NCBI GenBank assembly: GCA_919901855.1
Contig: CAKKQC010000043.1
Span: 1 to 55,671, forward strand
Direction: 5' to 3'
From: a bacterium
GTDB taxonomy: Bacteria; Oederibacteriota; CAKKQC01
Length of the DNA stretch: 55,671 bases
This document shows positions 49,683 through 55,671 of the stretch, one piece after another; the first letter of the stretch is position 1, and every line of letters starts with the position of its first letter. A program made the position numbers and the translations under genes. The notes beneath the pieces are model-generated. The model was not told the origin of the DNA, did no database searches, and saw only the letters and a list, made by a program, of their open reading frames with translations.

Positions 49683-52427
49683 TCAGCGTTTGAGGGTGCA
49701 GGCAGTTGCGACGGCGGCGGCGGGGCGGTCGGAAACAAGATAGAGCGGAGAGCCGGAGAGGACGGCCGGACCGGAGGGGCGAGGATTGCCAACGAGATCG
49801 AGGATGACGGAGTCGGCGGGGCCCGAGATCTTCCAGCCGGACTCGGCGTCGTCGTCAACCCACGCGATCACGACGCCTTGGCCGCCGCACTGGAAGGCGA
49901 AGGCGTAGACGCCGTCTCCCGCGGGGAGCCGGGACACGAACTTCGGGGACGAGCCGAGCAGGTTCGCCATCGCGGACTGGGCGGCGTAGAGCTTGCGCGG
50001 GACGCCGCCCCAGCGCAGGAACGGGCACTCGAAGCCCTCGCCGTTCACCTCGGGACTGCCGCCGGAGTGGGTGAAGATCTTCTCCACCCCGGAGGCCAGG
50101 CAGACGACGGCGAACCGGACCGACCACTCCGCGCACTCGCGCTCGCTCTCGAGGAGCCGGACCCCCGCCCAGTCGTCGGCGCCCGCCGCGTACGGCGTCC
50201 ACGGCGGGTCGTCCGCGCCGTAATACGCATACTCCGTCATCCAGATGGGCCGGCTCTTCCCCGCCGCGCGCATGACCTCGGCCAGCTTCGCGAACGAGTC
50301 CAGGAAGCTCTCGGGCGTCGCCTTGCCCGGGTAGATGTGCAGGTTCATGACGTCCACGGCGTCGAGCCCGCCCTCGCGGACGAACTCGAACGCGCGCTCG
50401 TCGGCGTCCCCGGCGATCCCGCCCAGCACACGGCAGGCGGGGTCGGCCTGCTTCATCGCCGCCGACGCGACCTTGAGCAGGGCCACGTAGTCCTTGACCG
50501 TGTAGGCGGCGCCGGGCCAGCGCTGGCCCTCGCCGGGCAGGGCGTAGTCGGTGAAGATCGGCTCGTTCAGGAACTCCCAGTCGTGGACCCAGGGCTTGAG
50601 ATGGACGACGGTGTTCCCGATGAACCGGGCGAGGAGCGCGGGGTCCTTCGGGGCATAGGCCATCTTCTTGCGGATGCCCGGATAGCCGGAGAGGTCGAGG
50701 CCGTCGGGCGCGGAGGAGGCCCAGTTCGACGACGGGAACGGCGGGAGCAGGCAGATCGCCTTGAATCCCCCCCTCACCAGCCTCCCAATCTGGCCGTCGG
50801 CGGCGGCGAAGTCGAAGCGCCCGTTCTCGGGCTCCACGGTCTGCCACTTGAGCGTCCAGTCGCGGGCCCAGACGACGCCCGCGCGCTTGAGGAGGTCGCA
50901 CCACTCCGCCGTGGCGGGGGCGTGGTTGATCCCGAACGGCGAGTCGCCGCCCCGGTACGGCTCGATGACCGTGATCCGGAGCTGGCGCACGTTGGTCCCC
51001 CGCGCGATGGCGAGGTCCCAGACACCCTTGCCCGGCGGCGTGAACGTCCACGCCGTCTCCGCGCTCCCGCGGACGGGCACGGCGAGCGTGATTGTGGAGG
51101 GCGGAAGCTTGGCCCCGAAGAAGTCCGTGCCCGTCGCTTTCAGCGATACGGTCGCGGGCTTGGCGCCGGTGTTGCGGCCCGAGACGGTGACGACGACCGG
51201 CTCGCCGCGGGTGAAGACGTTCCCGTACCGGGCGGTCGTGATCCCGATCTCGACCGGGTCCCGGGGCACGAAGGCCGTCGGCGCGCGGCCCGGCTCGAGC
51301 TGGATCGCGTCGATGAATACGGTGGCCGCCTTGATCGAGCCACGCCGGAGATCCGGCCCCACGGCCACGAACAGGCTCCCCTTCCGGGTGTCGACCGTGT
51401 ACGAGTACCGGGCCCACTCGCCGGTCAGCACCACTTCCTTCCCGTCGGTCTGCGCCCAGCTCCCGGCGTCACGCTGGCTGACGAAGAGCGTCGCGGGAAC
51501 GCCCGGCGGGTCGGAACGCATCCAGGCCGAAAGCGTGTACTTGGCTTGTCGCTTCACCTTGATCCAGCCGAGGTTGGCCGCGAGCGGCGCGACCTGATCC
51601 ACGCGGCTCGGCTCGAAGTAGTCGAACCACGTGACCGGCGTCTTGCCCGGTCCGAGTTCAATCTTGAGGCACTTGGTTCCGTCAGGCACCGCGGCTGTCG
51701 CACCTCCTGGATTGCCCGGACCGGCCGCCGACCGGGCCGACACGACCTCGCCGAAGAGACCGGTCAGGTTCCCCCAGCCGCACCGGATGCCCAGCGACCC
51801 CCAGCCGTCGGTCCCGGCCTCGAACGACCCGTTGGGGATCAGGTTCCGGGACGTCCCCGGGGCGATGGCCGAGGTGAACGAGAGCTTCGCGGGCGCGACC
51901 GCCACGATCACGACGTCGTCCACCCAGAGCGTGCCGGTCTCCGTGAACCAGATCTGGAGCCGGCTCGTCCTGGACACATCCGAGGTCGCCGTGAACGTGG
52001 TCTCGAACCTGCGCCACGCGCGCGTGAGCCGGACCGGCACCTCGAGCCCGACGCTGTCCCACGTTTGGGTGTCCTTGAGTGCGACGGTCACCTGCCTGCC
52101 CCGGAGGTGCTCGGCGCGGAACCAGCCCGAGAACCGGTAGGTCCCGCCCTTCTTCACGGCGATCCGGCCCACCTGTCCCAGCATCGAATGCCGGTCGCCG
52201 CCCCCCTTCGCGATCTCGGTGCACGCGAGCTTGGCGCACCGGCCCCCGGTCCGGCCGCGGTCGAGCGTGAGCGTCTGCGTGAGCCCGGCACCGAACGCAG
52301 CCCAGCCGACCGGCTGCCCCTTCACGACGGATTCGAACGAGCCGTTGGCGACGAGGTTCGGCGAGGCGGCAGCCACCGTGCCGACCAGCCCTAACGCCGC
52401 GAGCGCACGGATCAGGGGCGCCACCAC
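49683..52427 (-). CDS. Secreted clan-A glycoside hydrolase with two CBM4_9-like domains
   Basis: 914 aa. Signal peptide (1-21). Two carbohydrate-binding jelly-rolls, NLVANGSFESVV to WVDDVVIVAV (~24-177) and NLIPNGSFEAG to FIDAIQLEPG (~195-380). A beta domain (~390-490) and a TIM barrel (~495-820) follow, with WEFLNEPIF (acid/base Glu622) and IWMTEYAYYG (nucleophile Glu732), then a short beta domain. This matches clan GH-A enzymes of the GH39/GH5 style. The GTG start at 52427 overlaps the GH20 gene by 16 nt. Confidence 0.85.
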   Translation of the reverse strand: MVAPLIRALAALGLVGTVAAASPNLVANGSFESVVKGQPVGWAAFGAGLTQTLTLDRGRTGGRCAKLACTEIAKGGGDRHSMLGQVGRIAVKKGGTYRFSGWFRAEHLRGRQVTVALKDTQTWDSVGLEVPVRLTRAWRRFETTFTATSDVSRTSRLQIWFTETGTLWVDDVVIVAVAPAKLSFTSAIAPGTSRNLIPNGSFEAGTDGWGSLGIRCGWGNLTGLFGEVVSARSAAGPGNPGGATAAVPDGTKCLKIELGPGKTPVTWFDYFEPSRVDQVAPLAANLGWIKVKRQAKYTLSAWMRSDPPGVPATLFVSQRDAGSWAQTDGKEVVLTGEWARYSYTVDTRKGSLFVAVGPDLRRGSIKAATVFIDAIQLEPGRAPTAFVPRDPVEIGITTARYGNVFTRGEPVVVTVSGRNTGAKPATVSLKATGTDFFGAKLPPSTITLAVPVRGSAETAWTFTPPGKGVWDLAIARGTNVRQLRITVIEPYRGGDSPFGINHAPATAEWCDLLKRAGVVWARDWTLKWQTVEPENGRFDFAAADGQIGRLVRGGFKAICLLPPFPSSNWASSAPDGLDLSGYPGIRKKMAYAPKDPALLARFIGNTVVHLKPWVHDWEFLNEPIFTDYALPGEGQRWPGAAYTVKDYVALLKVASAAMKQADPACRVLGGIAGDADERAFEFVREGGLDAVDVMNLHIYPGKATPESFLDSFAKLAEVMRAAGKSRPIWMTEYAYYGADDPPWTPYAAGADDWAGVRLLESERECAEWSVRFAVVCLASGVEKIFTHSGGSPEVNGEGFECPFLRWGGVPRKLYAAQSAMANLLGSSPKFVSRLPAGDGVYAFAFQCGGQGVVIAWVDDDAESGWKISGPADSVILDLVGNPRPSGPAVLSGSPLYLVSDRPAAAVATACTLKR

Positions 52428-54508
52428 GCCTTCGCCGGGACGACCTGCCGCTTCTTGAGCCCGGGCCCTTCCCAGGCCAGCTCGAGGTCGGCGCCACCCT
52501 CCTTCTGGAAGAAGAAGACCTTGACCGCGTGCTTCCCGGCCTTGAGCGCAATCTCGCCCTTCACGCCGTCCATCTGGTGGAGGCCGTCGTTGTCCACGAC
52601 CATCTTGTCGCCGACAAAGAGCTGGCTCCCATCGTCCGACGAGAGCGTGAAGGTCCAGAGGCCGTCCCTGGGCACGTCCACGTAGCCCGCAAAGACGACG
52701 CCGTAGTTCAGCTCCCGGGGCGCCATCGAAAGGCCAAAGGCCGTCGCCGTGCCCTTGCCGGTCGGCGTGAGCGTCGCGAAATCGGGCATCCGCTCCCAGC
52801 CGACCTCGGGCGCGAGATAGACGGCCCAGTCCAGCCCCGGCGTCATCGCCGCGGCTCCGTCGGGCTCGCGCGGCACCAGCCGCTCGTACGCACGCTTCGA
52901 CGCACGGACCGAGACGTTCTTCCCCCGCACGACGGCGGCGGTGATCACGACGCTCTCGGTCAGCCGGAGCGAGTGCGTGTACTTCGACGAGGACGGCGTG
53001 ACGGGAGAGCCGTCGAGCGTGTACCGGATGACGGCGCCGGGCCTAGCCTTCAGCGTCACGGTCACGGCGTCGAGGAACGCGGGCTTCTCCGGCCCGACCA
53101 CGACCTCGTCCTTCGGGGGTCCGCCCCATGCGTCGTCCAGCCCCGCCACCGCGGTCTGCGCGATGCCGGGCTCGTCGTCGCCCCCGTGGCGCCGCTTGCG
53201 GTGCGGCGCGGCGCCCTCGAGCAGGGCCACGGTCATCCGGTCCGCGGGAATCCAGATGCTCGTGAGGACCCCGAGGACGTTCTTCTTCCCCCGGCTCTTG
53301 GCCATGAAGGCGCGGGCGCCCCGGAGCGAGCTGTAGACCGTGGGCCAGACCCGGAAACCCTTGTTCCCGAAGATCGCGATCGAGGGGTAGCTGTCCCGGG
53401 CGTCGTAGTGCCAGTCGCACATGACGATGTCCTTGGGGACCTTGTCGATCGCGGGCGCGGTCCCGTTCGTCGCCGCGGCCCAGTCCCCATAGCCGGTCTT
53501 CCGGCCGTCGAGGAACCGGTCGGCCCACATGAACATCGTCTTGCCCTTCGCCTTGAGGTGGTCGTGGAACTCGTTCACGGTCTTGGCGAAGATCTCGGCC
53601 GGGTTGGCCCCCTGGCACCGCGGGCAGGCGTCGCTCGCGATCACGAAGACCTCGTCCATCCCAACGTGGAACGCGTCGCTCTGGAAGGCGTCCATGAGCT
53701 CGTCGGCGAGGTCGAAGACAAGCTGGTGGACCCCGGGAGCCCGGGGACACCACGAATGACAGTAGAAGTTCCCGCTCCACGTCCGGGTCATCGGGATCTT
53801 CCCGTCCGGGATCTCCCAGAACTCGGGGTGGACCTTCAGCAGGCGTCCGGGCTCGTTGGCGCCCCACCCCTGGTGGCCGAGGCAGTTGATCTGCGGGATC
53901 AGCCGGATGCCCTCGGCCGCGCACGCACGCACGAGCTCGCCGACCTGGGACCGGCTCCAGCCGCCGGGCTGGGCCATCTCGGGGTGGGACGTGAACTGGT
54001 AGTTGAAGTCGATCTCGTAGATGAAGACGTTGCACTTCTCCTTCGCGAGGACCTCGTGGATCAGCCGCAGGATCCGGGGCAGGGAGTCCGGCCCGGAATC
54101 GAGCACGTGCAGGCCGCGCCACTTGAGATCGGGCCAGTCCGCCATCCGGATGCGCGGACACGCGCCCGGCTCCTGCGGAAGCTGGCGCAGGGTCTGCGCG
54201 GCCCGCAGGGCGCCCATGCCGTCCCTGGCGATGACGAGGGCGCCCGCGGGGCCCACCTCGAGGAGGTAGCCCTCGGCCGGCAGGCCGGCTTCGGGCAGGC
54301 GGCCCGCGAAGGCGCGCATCAGGGCCTTCGCCTCCGGGCTCCGCACCTTGTTCGCCGGCACGACCGTGACCGGCGCGACCGAGCCCAGCCCCTCGACCCA
54401 CTCGCCCACCCGGGGCACGGGCGTGACGGTCGGCCGGTCAACCGCTCCCACGGGGGCGGCGGCAAGCACGAGCGCGAGGATCAGTCCCGGAGCCAGCGGT
54501 CGAACCAT
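52412..54508 (-). CDS. Secreted beta-N-acetylhexosaminidase-like GH20 with CHB_HEX_C and PA14 domains
   Basis: 698 aa. Signal peptide (1-22), GH20b N-terminal domain (~25-120), GH20 barrel (~125-460) with DWPDLKWRGLHVLDSG and the catalytic pair HVGMDEV (Asp285-Glu286; Met replaces the second Gly of the usual GGDE). A chitobiase C-terminal-like domain (TLKARPGAVIRYTLDGSPVT, ~500-560) and a PA14-type domain (GLWTFTLSSDDGSQLFVGD, ~620-690) follow. GGAGG 7 nt before the ATG at 54508. It releases terminal HexNAc outside the cell by substrate-assisted catalysis. Overlaps the esterase gene by 28 nt. Confidence 0.85.
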   Translation of the reverse strand: MVRPLAPGLILALVLAAAPVGAVDRPTVTPVPRVGEWVEGLGSVAPVTVVPANKVRSPEAKALMRAFAGRLPEAGLPAEGYLLEVGPAGALVIARDGMGALRAAQTLRQLPQEPGACPRIRMADWPDLKWRGLHVLDSGPDSLPRILRLIHEVLAKEKCNVFIYEIDFNYQFTSHPEMAQPGGWSRSQVGELVRACAAEGIRLIPQINCLGHQGWGANEPGRLLKVHPEFWEIPDGKIPMTRTWSGNFYCHSWCPRAPGVHQLVFDLADELMDAFQSDAFHVGMDEVFVIASDACPRCQGANPAEIFAKTVNEFHDHLKAKGKTMFMWADRFLDGRKTGYGDWAAATNGTAPAIDKVPKDIVMCDWHYDARDSYPSIAIFGNKGFRVWPTVYSSLRGARAFMAKSRGKKNVLGVLTSIWIPADRMTVALLEGAAPHRKRRHGGDDEPGIAQTAVAGLDDAWGGPPKDEVVVGPEKPAFLDAVTVTLKARPGAVIRYTLDGSPVTPSSSKYTHSLRLTESVVITAAVVRGKNVSVRASKRAYERLVPREPDGAAAMTPGLDWAVYLAPEVGWERMPDFATLTPTGKGTATAFGLSMAPRELNYGVVFAGYVDVPRDGLWTFTLSSDDGSQLFVGDKMVVDNDGLHQMDGVKGEIALKAGKHAVKVFFFQKEGGADLELAWEGPGLKKRQVVPAKAWWRP

Positions 54509-55623
54509 TGAAAAGCCTCCTTCTGCATCGCCCGGTCGAACTTGTGTGGCCCGGGGTAGAACGAACACCGATACGCCTCGGAGGCCTTTGCTTTGCGGTA
54601 CACGGCCCGCAGGATCGCGTCCGCACGCTTCATCCCGGCGGGCGTGTAGAGCTGGTCCTGGCGGTCGTTGAGCACCAGCGTCGGCCGCGGCACCCGCAGG
54701 CCCAGGATCTCGGGGAAGTCCATCTCGTGCGGCAGGAGCGGGACGTGGGCCATCCAGGTGTGGACCCAGCACTTGTTCACCGCGAAGTCCCGCCAGGTCG
54801 ACATGAAGCCCACGCTCACGGCGCACGCGATCCGCTCGTCGAGCCCGCCGAGCCAGCACGTGCGCATCCCCCCGCCCGACAGCCCCGCGCATCCCATCCT
54901 TCGCGGGTCGACGTCTCCCCGGGCGCCGAGGACATCGAGGGCGCGCTGGTCCTCGGCCAGCGTCATCCCCGGCCAGGTCGTCCCCGCGTCGAAGAGGGCC
55001 CGCGCCACCACGCTCTCGTGGCTTCCCGCCCAGTCGTTGTACCGCCAGATCCCGGCCTCGGTCCGCGACTCCCGCACGCTCGCGCGGCCGCGGACCGGCG
55101 GGAGCACATCCTTGATGCGGACCCGACGGCTCGCGAACGGGAAGACGTCGTGGGCGAGGACGGCGTAGCCGCGCTTGGCGAGCTCGTTGGCCCAGAAGAG
55201 GCCTTCGTCGTAGTTCTCGACATGATGGCGGACGATCGGGGGCGGGGTCTCGCGCCCGCGCGCGACCTTGGTCCAGCCGAGCCACTTGTTCCCCCCGTGG
55301 CTGTGGAGCGCGAGCACGGCCGGCAAGCGACCCCTGGTCGCCGCGGGCTTGAGGAAGATCGCCTCGGTCCGCGGCCCGAACGGCAGTTGCCACGAGAGGT
55401 GCTCGACGCGGAGGCCGTCCCACTCGTACGCCCGGTCGGTCCGGACCTTGGGGAGCCTTCCGGATTCCGGCGAGGCGAAGCACTCGAGTGCCCGGCGAAG
55501 TGCCGTCGTCCGCCACGCGCGCAGGTTGCGCCACCGGGGGCTCCGGAAGGACAGGGGCCCGGGGGTCCGGATGGCCAGCCGGCCCAGCCAGTCCCCGTAG
55601 GCGCCCACCGTGGTCTTCATCAT
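54481..55623 (-). CDS. Alpha/beta hydrolase, acetyl-xylan-esterase/dienelactone-hydrolase type
   Basis: 380 aa, no signal peptide visible. AVLALHSHGG (oxyanion strand), MGCAGLSGGGMRT (nucleophile Ser in GLSGGG), LVLNDRQDQLYTP (Asp) and FYPGPHKFD (His) give a full triad; it resembles the abhydrolase_7 carbohydrate esterases. First gene of the glycan operon with GH20 and the CBM-bearing GH. Start at 55623 or 55620 (MM). TGATCT lies 7 nt before the latter, so it may be leaderless. Confidence 0.8.
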   Translation of the reverse strand: MMKTTVGAYGDWLGRLAIRTPGPLSFRSPRWRNLRAWRTTALRRALECFASPESGRLPKVRTDRAYEWDGLRVEHLSWQLPFGPRTEAIFLKPAATRGRLPAVLALHSHGGNKWLGWTKVARGRETPPPIVRHHVENYDEGLFWANELAKRGYAVLAHDVFPFASRRVRIKDVLPPVRGRASVRESRTEAGIWRYNDWAGSHESVVARALFDAGTTWPGMTLAEDQRALDVLGARGDVDPRRMGCAGLSGGGMRTCWLGGLDERIACAVSVGFMSTWRDFAVNKCWVHTWMAHVPLLPHEMDFPEILGLRVPRPTLVLNDRQDQLYTPAGMKRADAILRAVYRKAKASEAYRCSFYPGPHKFDRAMQKEAFQWFDRWLRD

Positions 55624-55671
55624 TGGTAGATCACTGGCTCAGTATCCCACAGGCGGACCATGCACCAGCAC

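Noticed and set aside
1-55671. CRISPR array, tRNA, rRNA, transposase or integrase
   Set aside because: I looked along the sequence and saw no regularly spaced repeats, no tRNA-like cloverleaf and no transposase or recombinase motifs in the translated frames.

Overview
This is a high-GC bacterial chromosome segment. By eye most of it is about two-thirds G+C, with a clearly more A/T-rich stretch at about 43.4-49.1 kb. I cannot name the phylum. Secreted glycoside hydrolases with carbohydrate-binding domains, a DUF4038-type protein, a GH20 enzyme and many small-molecule transferases would fit a little-cultured, polysaccharide-using lineage (Armatimonadota- or Planctomycetota-like), but that is a guess. 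About a dozen genes have a TANNNT-like -10 box only 6-7 nt before the start codon and no Shine-Dalgarno, so leaderless mRNAs appear common.

Layout. 0-5 kb: the edge of an FAD oxidoreductase, a MITE-like inverted repeat, a tightly overlapping HAD phosphatase/EamA/amidohydrolase operon, and a DUF4143 ATPase behind two palindromic operators. 5-12.5 kb: a secreted GH and an APH kinase, a QueG-like Fe-S protein, two ~93% identical zinc-ribbon proteins of unknown function flanking a DUF4038 glycosidase and a VapBC pair, then a winged-helix/nucleotidyltransferase pair. 12.5-21.5 kb: a leftward operon of a heterodimeric ABC exporter, a nucleotidyltransferase, two APH kinases, a methyltransferase and another nucleotidyltransferase, followed by a GNAT gene that seems to have its own promoter. 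21.7-33.5 kb: methyltransferases, HAD, a small toxin-antitoxin-like pair, DegT aminotransferase plus PdxJ, an Erm-type rRNA methylase, a metallophosphoesterase, an APH/methyltransferase pair, a methyltransferase broken by an in-frame amber codon, and a second DUF4143 ATPase. 33.5-43.2 kb: a secreted propeller-like protein, a DegT-PdxJ-DUF4406-EamA operon (a duplicate of the block at 24.2-26.3 kb), GNATs, an alpha/beta hydrolase with EF-hands, and further NTase, methyltransferase and APH genes.

44.1-48.9 kb is the most unusual part: a DndB-like DGQHR protein overlapping or abutting a GHKL-type ATPase, with a convergent DNA methyltransferase. The trio sits in lower-GC DNA between two gene-poor gaps and has a canonical TTGACA promoter with a palindromic operator. 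I read it as a candidate defence or DNA-modification module, with no other Dnd genes in view. 49.7-55.6 kb: a leftward three-gene glycan operon (esterase, GH20, CBM-bearing clan-A glycosidase).

Three themes recur: (1) repeated families of drug-modifying-enzyme folds (five APH, four nucleotidyltransferases, three GNAT, Erm, five small-molecule methyltransferases) next to an exporter; (2) autoregulated two-gene or ATPase modules with palindromic operators; (3) segmental duplication with uneven divergence.
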